A stretch of 9,088 bases of DNA, from positions 1 through 9,088 of the forward strand of contig JBGQAM010000065.1 of assembly GCA_041494275.1 (NCBI GenBank). Reading direction: 5' to 3'. A model generated the notes under the pieces. The model saw nothing but the letters and a program-made list of their open reading frames with translations. It was not told the origin of the DNA and did not search any database. The stretch is from COMBO-56-21 sp041494275 (GTDB taxonomy: Archaea > Thermoplasmatota > Thermoplasmata > UBA10834). The position numbers and the translations under genes were made by a program. Below are positions 1-6,548 of this stretch, one piece after another. Each line of letters starts with the position of its first letter. Position 1 is the stretch's first letter.

Positions 1-282
1 GATTTCTGGATCGTCTCGGTCGTCGACAGAGGAAGAGGAATCCCTGACGACCGGAAGAAGGTCGTTTTCGAGCGATTCGCCACTGGCATGACAGGGATCA
101 AGGGATTCGGGCTGGGTCTCTCGATCGTGAGCGCGGTGGTCGAGAAAGTCGGAGGGAGGATCTGGGTCGAGGACAGGATCAAGGGGGATTTCTCCAAGGG
201 GACGGTGTTCCGGATCGCATTGCCGAAAGCGAATCCGCCGGCGAGCCAAGTTGAAGCGAAGCCGAGCCCTGCGGCCCAGTGA
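1..282 (+). CDS. Sensor histidine kinase, C-terminal ATPase domain (5' end outside window)
   Basis: The open frame runs from base 1 to the TGA at 280-282, giving 93 visible residues. They form the end of a GHKL/HATPase_c domain. The G1 box DRGRGIP is at residues 9-15, the F box FERF at 23-26, and the G2 box GLGLSIV at 37-43. The usual final strands follow (GGRIWVED, then GTVFRIALP), and then a short Pro/Ala-rich tail of about 20 residues. The domain binds ATP and phosphorylates a histidine in the dimerisation helix, which would lie upstream together with any sensor domain. The first in-window ATG (base 88) falls inside the ATPase fold and is not a start. No response regulator is visible. The gene converges on pyrG with only 4 bases between the stop codons, so the two transcripts probably overlap at their 3' ends. 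The family call is firm; the signal sensed is unknown. Confidence 0.9.
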   Translation, partial: DFWIVSVVDRGRGIPDDRKKVVFERFATGMTGIKGFGLGLSIVSAVVEKVGGRIWVEDRIKGDFSKGTVFRIALPKANPPASQVEAKPSPAAQ

Positions 283-286
283 TCTC

Positions 287-1897
287 CTACTTCTTCCGCT
301 TCTGTGAAAATTCGAGCGCCGCTCTCACAAGCCCGTAGTGCAGAGGAGCTGGTCTGCCCGGCCTGGACTTGAATTCAGGGTGGAACTGTGAGCCTACGAA
401 GAAAGGATGTCCTTGCAGCTCTGCGATTTCCATTCTCTTTCCGTCGGATGACTTGCCCGTGAACCTCAACCCCTTTCCTTGGATCATGTCGATGTAGTGC
501 GGGTTAATCTCGTATCTGTGCCTGTGGCGTTCCATGATCTCTGCCTCGTGGTAGAGTTGCCAAGCGATGGAACCCTTCTCGACCAGTATCTGCTGCGCTC
601 CGAGTCTCATGGTCGCGCCTTTCTTCGTGACGTTCTTCTGTTCAGGAAGAAGGTCCACGACCGGATGTGCGGTGTGCGGATCGAATTCCGTGCTGTTCGC
701 GTCGCCCATGCCAAGCACGTTCCTCGCGAACTCCACATTGGCCAGCTGGAACCCGAGGCAGACGCCCAGGAATGGAACCTTGTTCTCCCTCGCGTACTTG
801 ATCGCCTCGATCTTGCCTTCGGTTCCTCGTGAACCGAATCCGCCTGGTATCAGGATGCCGTCAGCCTCCTCCAGGAGGCCTCTGCAATTCTCCTTCTCGA
901 TATCCTCCGCCTCCATCCTCAGGAACTTCGCCCTCGTGTCGAGTTCCGCGCCTGCGTGGGTAAAGGCCTCATAGTGGCTCATGTAGGAATCTCTCTGGTC
1001 CATGTACTTCCCAACGAGCAGGATCTTGACCTCATGCTTCGGGTTCATGACCTTGTTCAAGAACTTCTTCCAGTCGGCCAGTCCGTCAGGCTTGCTCTTC
1101 ATGTTCATCTTTGTGAGGAGATAGTCGGTCAATCCCTGCTCCTCGAGGAAGATCGGGACCTGGTAGATCGATTTCGCGTCTGGGGCGCTTATGACCGCTT
1201 GGAGGGGGACATCGCAGAACAGCGCGATCTTCTTCTTCGCTCCTTCGTCCAGCGGCCTCTCGCACCTTGCGACTATCACATCGGGCTGGACACCGACGGA
1301 CCTGAGTTCTTTCACAGAGTGCTGTGTCGGTTTTGTCTTCTGCTCCTGGAGGGTCCCCAGGATAGGGACAAGCGTCGTATGGACGAAAAGGAAGTTGTCG
1401 TGCCCCATCTCTGAGCGCATCTGTCTCATCGCTTCCAGGAAGGGCATGGACTCTATGTCGCCGACCGTGCCGCCAAGCTCCACGATTGTCACATCGGCTC
1501 CTGTCTTGATCGCCACGTTCGAGATCATCGACTTAATCTCGTTCGTTATGTGAGGAATTATCTGGACCGTCTTGCCGAGGAAGTTACCGTTTCGCTCTTT
1601 CTCAATCACGCTTCCGTAAACCTTCCCGGTCGTTACAACATGTTCGCTGGTCAAGTTCACATCGAGGTATCTCTCGTAGTTGCCCAGGTCAAGGTCCGCC
1701 TCTCCGCCATCGTCTAGAACGAACACCTCTCCGTGCTCGAAGGGATTGAGGGTCCCAGCGTCGAAGTTTAGGTACGGATCTATCTTCATCGCAGTGACTT
1801 TGAATCCTCTCGCTTTCAAAACTCGTCCGATCGAAGAGGATGTGATTCCCTTCCCCAGACCAGACAAAACTCCCCCGGAGACAACAATAACCTTCAT
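287..1897 (-). CDS. pyrG: CTP synthase (glutamine-hydrolysing)
   Basis: CTP synthase makes CTP from UTP, ATP and glutamine (or ammonia), the last step of pyrimidine nucleotide synthesis in the cytoplasm. The 536-residue product has the usual full length. The N-terminal synthetase domain (about 1-270) begins with the P-loop-like GGVLSGLGKGIT (8-19). It has the acidic residues expected to bind Mg (D70, E140) and the conserved QEQKTKPTQHS (185-194). The C-terminal class I glutamine amidotransferase domain (about 288-536) has the nucleophile C380 in GVCLGFQ, the oxyanion stretch PGGFGSRG (351-358), and H506/E508 in QFHPEF. I chose the ATG at 1897 because it puts MKVIVVSGG at the family's normal N-terminus. 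An ATG two codons upstream (1903) is equally possible, while the longer frame to 1963 adds an unsupported tail and crosses the TATA-like box. The gene lies 86 bases downstream of the hydrogenase protease gene, but its own promoter suggests separate transcription. Confidence 0.97.
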   Translation of the reverse strand: MKVIVVSGGVLSGLGKGITSSSIGRVLKARGFKVTAMKIDPYLNFDAGTLNPFEHGEVFVLDDGGEADLDLGNYERYLDVNLTSEHVVTTGKVYGSVIEKERNGNFLGKTVQIIPHITNEIKSMISNVAIKTGADVTIVELGGTVGDIESMPFLEAMRQMRSEMGHDNFLFVHTTLVPILGTLQEQKTKPTQHSVKELRSVGVQPDVIVARCERPLDEGAKKKIALFCDVPLQAVISAPDAKSIYQVPIFLEEQGLTDYLLTKMNMKSKPDGLADWKKFLNKVMNPKHEVKILLVGKYMDQRDSYMSHYEAFTHAGAELDTRAKFLRMEAEDIEKENCRGLLEEADGILIPGGFGSRGTEGKIEAIKYARENKVPFLGVCLGFQLANVEFARNVLGMGDANSTEFDPHTAHPVVDLLPEQKNVTKKGATMRLGAQQILVEKGSIAWQLYHEAEIMERHRHRYEINPHYIDMIQGKGLRFTGKSSDGKRMEIAELQGHPFFVGSQFHPEFKSRPGRPAPLHYGLVRAALEFSQKRKK

Positions 1898-1934
1898 TCC
1901 CATCTCACGGGATTTGGAGAAGGGCCTCTCCCAA

Positions 1935-1941
1935 CATAAAG
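1935..1941 (-). promoter_or_regulatory. Candidate archaeal TATA box of pyrG
   Basis: On the minus strand this reads CTTTATG, preceded by GGAAAG, which could serve as a BRE-like element. Archaeal initiation about 25 bases downstream of the box would fall near 1912. That is only about 9-15 bases before the two candidate pyrG starts (1903 and 1897), so the mRNA would be almost leaderless. This agrees with the lack of a convincing Shine-Dalgarno sequence there. The call is based on motif and spacing only. Confidence 0.5.
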
Positions 1942-1962
1942 CTTTCCTGAGGCGACACGACA

Positions 1963-1987
1963 CTGACCAGATGGTTTAGTTGGTCAG
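1963..1987. repeat. Perfect 7-bp inverted repeat between hydrogenase protease gene and pyrG
   Basis: The arms CTGACCA (1963-1969) and TGGTCAG (1981-1987) are perfectly complementary, with an 11-base spacer. The repeat covers the stop codon of the protease gene (1984-1986) and ends about 22 bases upstream of the pyrG TATA-like box. It could be a hairpin closing the hyd mRNA, though no T-run follows on the minus strand. It could also be a two-fold-symmetric protein-binding site for pyrG control. The symmetry is visible; the role is inferred. Confidence 0.4.
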
Positions 1988-2499
1988 GAGTTCACATTCT
2001 TCATGATGGCACCAAGAATTCTTGTGGTGAGATCGACGGAATCCATCACGGGTTTCGTGACCTTTCCCCGGAATTCGATTCGCTCAGGTTGGATGCACAG
2101 AACTGCTGACCTCTTGCCTGCTCTCTCAAGTATCGAAGCCATTAGAGCAACGGCTACTCTGTGTGTGGTTATCTCCGTGTCTCTGATGTCGGTTTTCCTC
2201 ACGAGCTTGATCTTGCCTGGGCTCGCGTGAAAATCTGCAGCGTCTACGAAGATAACAACGGCATCCTCCTTCTTCTCCGATATATCGAGGACTGTGCCCT
2301 CAACCCCGTCATGTTCAGAATAGGAGAATAATGGAAAGCGTTTCTTCAGTGCCTGCGCGACGAGCACTCCAGCGCCGTCGTCGGCCCTGTCGGTGTTTCC
2401 GAGGCCGAGGACATACACTCTGCCGTTGCCAGCGACGTCCTCGAGTTCGGATCTCAGATCCTCTTCAGTGTCACCAGGTGCGTCGCGCAGCTTATGCAT
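1984..2499 (-). CDS. [NiFe]-hydrogenase maturation endopeptidase (HycI/HyaD/HybD family, M52)
   Basis: This protease removes the C-terminal peptide of the hydrogenase large subunit after nickel insertion, which lets the active site close. In the 171-residue frame the family signature GLGNTDRADDGAG spans 32-44. The three expected metal or nickel-sensing positions are visible: D41 (Glu or Asp in relatives such as HybD E16), D86 in FVDAADF, and H113 in TTHRVAVALM. A typical CIQPERIEF strand follows at 135-143. It is the last gene of the hyd cluster, directly after its presumed substrate HydA. The start is uncertain. ATG 2499 overlaps hydA by 46 bases and adds about 27 residues before the fold. 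A GTG at 2418 would give the compact N-terminus usual in the family, but its Shine-Dalgarno is no better. The other Hyp maturation factors are not in this window. Confidence 0.9.
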   Translation of the reverse strand: MHKLRDAPGDTEEDLRSELEDVAGNGRVYVLGLGNTDRADDGAGVLVAQALKKRFPLFSYSEHDGVEGTVLDISEKKEDAVVIFVDAADFHASPGKIKLVRKTDIRDTEITTHRVAVALMASILERAGKRSAVLCIQPERIEFRGKVTKPVMDSVDLTTRILGAIMKNVNS

Positions 2500-3740
2500 G
2501 GGTCGTACGCCCTCGCCACCATCTCAAGGCCCAGCCGGACCTCATCGTCCTTCTTGTCGTCCGCGAGCATTCTCTCCGCGGTCAGCTTCATGTGCCGCTC
2601 GATGTCGTCCAAATTCTGAGCGGTAGGTGTGATGATGTCTGCTGAGTCGATGAGGCCATTCTTGATATCGTAGTGGTGATAAAGCGTTCCTCTCGGGGCT
2701 TCGACCGCGCCGGTACCCGACCCGTTCTCCCTCGTGGGCTTCTCCATCGGTGGATCGTCAAGTGACATTACCTTGTCCACCGCGTCGGGCAGGTGCTCCA
2801 GTGACCACAGCATCTCAATCGTCTGGGCGAGATTGTTCATAAGTGGGTTCTTGAGCCATCTCTCGTTGTAGTGCTCCTTGAGCAGGTCGGCTGCCTGGCC
2901 GTCCAAGCGCTTGCCCATGTTGATGAGCCTGGCGTTGGCGCCTACCGTGAAGGGTTTGTCTTGGTACAACGATCTCTTGGCGAACGAGTGGGACACGATC
3001 CTCTCGTTCGTGAGCTTCTTGTAGTCCTCGACATCCGCTTCCTTCCCGTTGGAGATGATGATGGACTCTCCTGCGAAGCCGAACTGGTTCTTCGGCGCGT
3101 TCACCGACATGAACAGCATATCCGCCTCTGGATAGGTCGGATAGTCGATCGACGCGAACAGCTCGACCGCTCGGACCGCGTCTGGCACGAGCTCGTGAGC
3201 CTTGAGCTTGATCTCTTCGAGCGCCTTCCTGCCCGGGTACTTGCCGAAACCTCCGATGACTGGATTCTCTCCGTGAACGATCCTTCCGCTCGTGACGGCC
3301 ATCACGTGGTTCCCGAACTTCTTCAGGCGCAGGGCGCGCTTGACGTCATCACCGTAGTCATTGAGCATCGCTATGGCGGACGGATAGCCCAGGAAATCAG
3401 GCAACGCGAGCAAGAACGTGTGGAGCGAGTTGCTCTCCACATTCTCACCCAGCATCATCAGCTCGCGAGTGAGCTGTGCTTTCTCCGGCGGCTTGATCCC
3501 GAGCGCCTTCTCCAGCCCTCTGATGGCAGAGTATCTGTGAGACAGTGTGCATATCGCGCAGATCCTCGGGATGACCGTGAGGTCGTCCGCTGGGGTCATG
3601 CCTTTGACCAGCTGCTCGATCAGCCTAGGCCCCTCGTGAACGTCCAGCGTGACGCTCTTGACCTTCTTGCCATCGATTGTGACCGTGATCCCGCCATCGC
3701 CTTCAACCCTTGCGAGTGCCTCGACGTTCAGCTCCCTCAT
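2454..3740 (-). CDS. hydA: Group 3b [NiFe]-hydrogenase (sulfhydrogenase) large subunit alpha
   Basis: This is the catalytic subunit that holds the Ni-Fe(CN)2CO centre where H2 is split or formed. At 428 residues it matches the Pyrococcus furiosus alpha subunit in size. The N-terminal nickel motif is RICAICTLSH (C61, C64, H68), and the C-terminal motif is DPCISCATH (C415, C418, H421), so all four Ni-ligating cysteines are present. Seven residues (LVTLKRI) follow H421 and are the predicted peptide removed by the protease encoded next. EAPRGTLYHHY and the DIITPTAQNLDD segment are the usual conserved blocks before the C-terminus. ATG 3740 overlaps the hydD stop as ATGA, and AAGGAGG lies 7 bases upstream, so the start is well supported. 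The order hydB-hydG-hydD-hydA is the one known from Thermococcales sulfhydrogenases. The group 3b assignment rests on the four-subunit set as well as this sequence. Confidence 0.95.
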   Translation of the reverse strand: MRELNVEALARVEGDGGITVTIDGKKVKSVTLDVHEGPRLIEQLVKGMTPADDLTVIPRICAICTLSHRYSAIRGLEKALGIKPPEKAQLTRELMMLGENVESNSLHTFLLALPDFLGYPSAIAMLNDYGDDVKRALRLKKFGNHVMAVTSGRIVHGENPVIGGFGKYPGRKALEEIKLKAHELVPDAVRAVELFASIDYPTYPEADMLFMSVNAPKNQFGFAGESIIISNGKEADVEDYKKLTNERIVSHSFAKRSLYQDKPFTVGANARLINMGKRLDGQAADLLKEHYNERWLKNPLMNNLAQTIEMLWSLEHLPDAVDKVMSLDDPPMEKPTRENGSGTGAVEAPRGTLYHHYDIKNGLIDSADIITPTAQNLDDIERHMKLTAERMLADDKKDDEVRLGLEMVARAYDPCISCATHLVTLKRI

Positions 3741-4528
3741 GTTTTCGCCTCCTTCTTGGTCTCGAGGTCTTTCACAAGCTGTGCCACGCGTGCTCCTCCG
3801 AACTTCCTGATCTTCTTGATTATCTCGTCCGGGTCGTAGCCCTTTTCCTTCAGGAGCTTGTACTCGGAACTCACGTTGAGGTCATCCGTGGGTCCCCAGC
3901 AGCCAACGCAGGGCAGGTTATGGGACGGACACACCGCACCGCAACCGCCCTTCGTGAGAGGGCCAGCGCAGAACTTGCCAGCGTACAATATGCATGGATT
4001 CTCTCTCCATCTGCATTCGAGGCAGACAGGCGTTTTCAAGAGGTACGGGTGTCTTCCCGCTACAAGCTTGGATACAGCGCTCAAGAACTCCGTCTTGTCG
4101 ATCGGACATCCCGGGAGGTACATGTCGACTTTCACAAAAGCATCGATGGGCTGAGCCTCGAACGCTTTCGAGACGTTGATCTTCGCGTTCCCGTAGACCT
4201 TCTTGTACATCTCGTCCCACTTGCCCTCTCCGAGCTTCATGGCCTGGGGGCCGCCGTGGCAAGCACAAGTGCCGATGGCGATCATCACTTTGGAGCGCTC
4301 CCTGATCTCCTTGAGCTTCTTAAGCTGCTCATCAGTCGAGATCGACCCCTCGATCAGGGCTACATCGAGCTCGCCCTCGTGGTTGTCGCTCTTCGCCATG
4401 ACGAATGAACGGATCTCAGTGGCACCGAAGAGGTCGACCAACTGGTCCTCGCAGTTCAGTATCATGAGCTGGTCGCCCGCGCAGCCCGTGAATCCGTAAA
4501 CGCCGATCTTAGGCGATTGTCTTGTCAC
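3737..4528 (-). CDS. hydD: Group 3b [NiFe]-hydrogenase small subunit delta
   Basis: The small subunit carries electrons from the Ni-Fe site through Fe-S clusters. Numbering from GTG 4528 (263 residues), the proximal-cluster positions are C16 (FTGCAGD), C88 (GTCACHGG) and C141 (LPGCP). The position that is normally the second Cys of the CxxC is D19. Extra cysteines C26 (LNCED) and C90 lie close by. A ferredoxin-like part follows with eight cysteines (C169, C172, C179, C187, C196, C200, C207, C210), enough for two more 4Fe-4S clusters. I chose GTG 4528 because GGAGG ends 7 bases upstream; a GTG two codons earlier (4534) would leave almost no spacing. The start overlaps hydG by 20 bases and the stop overlaps hydA by 4, so translation is probably coupled. 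The family is certain; the cluster ligation is inferred. Confidence 0.93.
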   Translation of the reverse strand: MTRQSPKIGVYGFTGCAGDQLMILNCEDQLVDLFGATEIRSFVMAKSDNHEGELDVALIEGSISTDEQLKKLKEIRERSKVMIAIGTCACHGGPQAMKLGEGKWDEMYKKVYGNAKINVSKAFEAQPIDAFVKVDMYLPGCPIDKTEFLSAVSKLVAGRHPYLLKTPVCLECRWRENPCILYAGKFCAGPLTKGGCGAVCPSHNLPCVGCWGPTDDLNVSSEYKLLKEKGYDPDEIIKKIRKFGGARVAQLVKDLETKKEAKT

Positions 4529-5411
4529 TTGCACCCCTCCCTATGAGCTCCTTCATGTGGAGCACGTCCCACCATGAGAACACAGGACCGTCTATGCATG
4601 TGTAGAGATACTCGATCGCGCAGTGGCCACACTTGCCGACGCCGCATCTCATCCTCCTTTCAAGCGTCATCAGTATCTGGTGCTTTGGTATTCCCAGCTG
4701 GACGAGGTTCTGCATGACGAACTTGTACATGATCGGCGGGCCACAGACCGCGGCGACCGTGTTCTTCGCATCGATCGGCCCGAGGTCCTTGAAGAGCGTC
4801 GTGACGACGCCCACCTTCTCCGTCCACTTGCCCGTGTCGTCCTTGTCGACCGAAAGCAGGCACAGGAGGTCCTCGCGCTCCTTCAACTGCATGAACTCCT
4901 CCCTGAATAGCATCTCGCCAGGGTTCCTGGCGCCGTGCAGATAGGATAGCTTGCCGAACTTGTCCCGGTTGTCCAGGACATACAGCAGAAGAGATCGCAG
5001 CGGGGCGACTCCCATGCCGCCCGCGACTATCAGGATGTCCTTGCCTTCCATCTTCTCAATCGGGAAACCGTTGCCGTACGGGCCGCGGATGCCTATTGTA
5101 TGGTTCTCCTTCAGACCGAAGAGAGTGCTAGTAAGCGTTCCGACGTTCCTGATGCAGAACTCCAGCAAGCCGGGCCTCGAAGGTGAAGATGAGATGCAGA
5201 ACGGCGCCTCACCCTCTCCTGGTATGGACATCATCACGAATTGTCCTGGCAGGTAGTTGAACTTCAGAGCCTCGTCGACGTCGACGGGCCTCGCCTGGAA
5301 GAAGTTCACATCGCTCGTCAGTGGGTACTTCCGAACGATCCTCCACATTTCGGGAGTGAAAGGATTGTCGTTCACTTCCTTGTCGTCGAGGACGACGCAC
5401 ATCTTCTTCAC
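4509..5411 (-). CDS. hydG: Group 3b [NiFe]-hydrogenase FAD/NAD(P)-binding subunit gamma
   Basis: This subunit is the diaphorase module linking the hydrogenase to NAD(P)H, a member of the ferredoxin-NADP reductase/dihydroorotate dehydrogenase electron-transfer family. It has an FAD beta-barrel with PGQFVMMSIPG and the SSSPSRPG flavin-contact motif (about 55-81), then RGPYGNGFP. The nucleotide-binding part has VAGGMGVAPLRSLL (about 129-142) and CGPPIMYKFVM. A C-terminal 2Fe-2S site is formed by CGVGKCGHC and YTC (C256, C261, C264, C272). These match the P. furiosus gamma subunit as I remember it. I chose the GTG at 5411: it overlaps the hydB stop as GTGA and sits 5 bases after a perfect AGGAGGTG. 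An ATG three codons later (5402) is the alternative. The longer frame back to 5555 lies inside hydB and has no family support. Specificity for NADP over NAD cannot be read directly. Confidence 0.94.
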   Translation of the reverse strand: MKKMCVVLDDKEVNDNPFTPEMWRIVRKYPLTSDVNFFQARPVDVDEALKFNYLPGQFVMMSIPGEGEAPFCISSSPSRPGLLEFCIRNVGTLTSTLFGLKENHTIGIRGPYGNGFPIEKMEGKDILIVAGGMGVAPLRSLLLYVLDNRDKFGKLSYLHGARNPGEMLFREEFMQLKEREDLLCLLSVDKDDTGKWTEKVGVVTTLFKDLGPIDAKNTVAAVCGPPIMYKFVMQNLVQLGIPKHQILMTLERRMRCGVGKCGHCAIEYLYTCIDGPVFSWWDVLHMKELIGRGASDKTIA

Positions 5412-6433
5412 TTGCCCACCTCCTGCTCCTTGAGGGCGGTCGAGACTGTCACCACATTGATCTCCACTGGACATGTCTCGACGCATCGACCGCAGCCGAC
5501 ACAAGCCGGCTTGCCGAACTCCCCTATGTACGCCTGCAGCTTGTGCGTGTACCAAAGCCTCAGTCTGTCAGCCCTCTTGTCCCTGAAATTGCTGCCACCC
5601 GCGACAGCCGAATACTCTCTGAACATGCAGCTGTCCCAGTAGCGGTCCCTCGTGCCTTCCAACGCTCCAAGCTCGACTTCGTCGACCACGTTGTAGCAGT
5701 TGCACGTCGGGCAGACCATGCTGCACTGTCCACAGGATAGGCACTTTTCCCCTAGCTGGTCCCAGATGGGACTGTTGTAGCCGAGCTCGAACACATCCGG
5801 CATGCCAGTGAAATCGATGTTGATCTTGTACTGTGTGCCCTTCCACTTTCTGTATTCGGTGTAGTTGAGAATATCGTTCTTGCCGAGGTCCCTGCTGAAT
5901 AGTTCAGGTCTCATCCTAACGAGGTCGTGTCCCTTAGTGGACCCGACCCAGACAAGATAGAACATCTTGAGGTCGGTGAAGAACAGGTCGAAGCCCTCCG
6001 CGATGAAGTCGGTGTTCGTGGCGAAGCACATGCACTTGTCATCGGGTATGCAACTGTGCCCCAGAAGCAGGGTCTTCTCCCTTCTCTCCGCATAGTATGG
6101 ATCCTTGTATGTCTCGAGGAAGAGCTTGTCCATGATGAGTATGCCGTGGATGTCGCATGGGTGGATCCCAAACAGGATTCTCCTCGGCACGTCGCCTCGC
6201 CTTTCGACGAACCCATCCTCGTCGTAGTCGAACATCGTGAACCTTGGAGGGTAGAGGAACTTCTTCGGTGGGATGATAGTCCTCGTCGCCTTCAAATCCA
6301 TCTGCGAGAGCGAGTCGACCTTTGAGTATGTTACCCTGTTCTCCTTCTTGGTCGGACCCCACAGCTCTCCCCACTCCTTGATGGAGTCTAGGAAGGTCGA
6401 TAGGTCCTCTTTCTTCATCTTCAAAATCATCAT
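5408..6433 (-). CDS. hydB: Group 3b [NiFe]-hydrogenase iron-sulfur subunit beta
   Basis: HydB is the Fe-S protein that passes electrons between the hydrogenase pair (HydD/HydA) and the flavin subunit HydG. It is related to anaerobic sulfite reductase subunit A. In the 341-residue product, FGIHPCDIHG (about 88-97) and the C128/C134/C136 cluster region (GHSCIPDDKCMC) match the family. Two ferredoxin-type 4Fe-4S motifs follow: CLSCGQCSMVCP (C231, C234, C237, C241) and CVGCGRCVETCP (C311, C314, C317, C321). It is the first gene of the hyd operon. I chose ATG 6433 because the N-terminus then lines up with the Pyrococcus beta subunit as I recall it, ahead of the FLDSIKEWG helix. ATG 6430 and 6418 are alternatives, and a GTG at 6484 would add an unsupported tail. 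The Shine-Dalgarno is weak (GGGGA about 9 bases upstream), unlike the other hyd genes. Confidence 0.93.
   Translation of the reverse strand: MMILKMKKEDLSTFLDSIKEWGELWGPTKKENRVTYSKVDSLSQMDLKATRTIIPPKKFLYPPRFTMFDYDEDGFVERRGDVPRRILFGIHPCDIHGILIMDKLFLETYKDPYYAERREKTLLLGHSCIPDDKCMCFATNTDFIAEGFDLFFTDLKMFYLVWVGSTKGHDLVRMRPELFSRDLGKNDILNYTEYRKWKGTQYKINIDFTGMPDVFELGYNSPIWDQLGEKCLSCGQCSMVCPTCNCYNVVDEVELGALEGTRDRYWDSCMFREYSAVAGGSNFRDKRADRLRLWYTHKLQAYIGEFGKPACVGCGRCVETCPVEINVVTVSTALKEQEVGK
5417..5424 (-). promoter_or_regulatory. Perfect Shine-Dalgarno sequence of hydG
   Basis: AGGAGGTG on the minus strand is the exact 8-base complement of CACCTCCT at the 3' end of the 16S rRNA in this same window. It ends 5 bases before GTG 5411, which decides the start over ATG 5402, 14 bases away. 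It lies inside the last codons of hydB, so ribosomes finishing hydB could re-initiate here. Confidence 0.75.
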
Positions 6434-6538
6434 GATATCTCTTCCCCGTGCTCGAGTATCACCTAGGTTTCTGCGAGAAGCCACAAAAGAAGGCCAGACC
6501 CGCGGATGATCCCTTCGTATCAGCGTAATGTGCCGTGG

Positions 6539-6546
6539 TATAAAAA
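6539..6546 (-). promoter_or_regulatory. Candidate TATA box of the hyd operon
   Basis: The minus strand reads TTTTTATA within ATGTTTTTATACC, close to the archaeal box A consensus, and stands out in a GC-rich background. Transcription should begin about 25 bases downstream, near 6517, giving a leader of roughly 84 bases before ATG 6433. This would drive hydB, hydG, hydD, hydA and the protease gene as one mRNA. The evidence is motif and position only. Confidence 0.6.
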
Positions 6547-6548
6547 CA

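Noticed and set aside
1898..1963. Longer pyrG frame starting at 1963
   Set aside because: It adds residues before the conserved MKVIVVSGG start and runs through the TATA-like box.
2871..3839. 322-codon plus-strand frame opposite hydA and hydD
   Set aside because: It is a shadow frame caused by codon bias on the opposite strand; both minus-strand genes have intact active-site motifs and ribosome sites.
5412..5555. Longer hydG frame starting at 5555 (348 codons)
   Set aside because: The extra 48 residues lie wholly inside hydB in another frame, resemble no family N-terminus, and the perfect Shine-Dalgarno points to GTG 5411.
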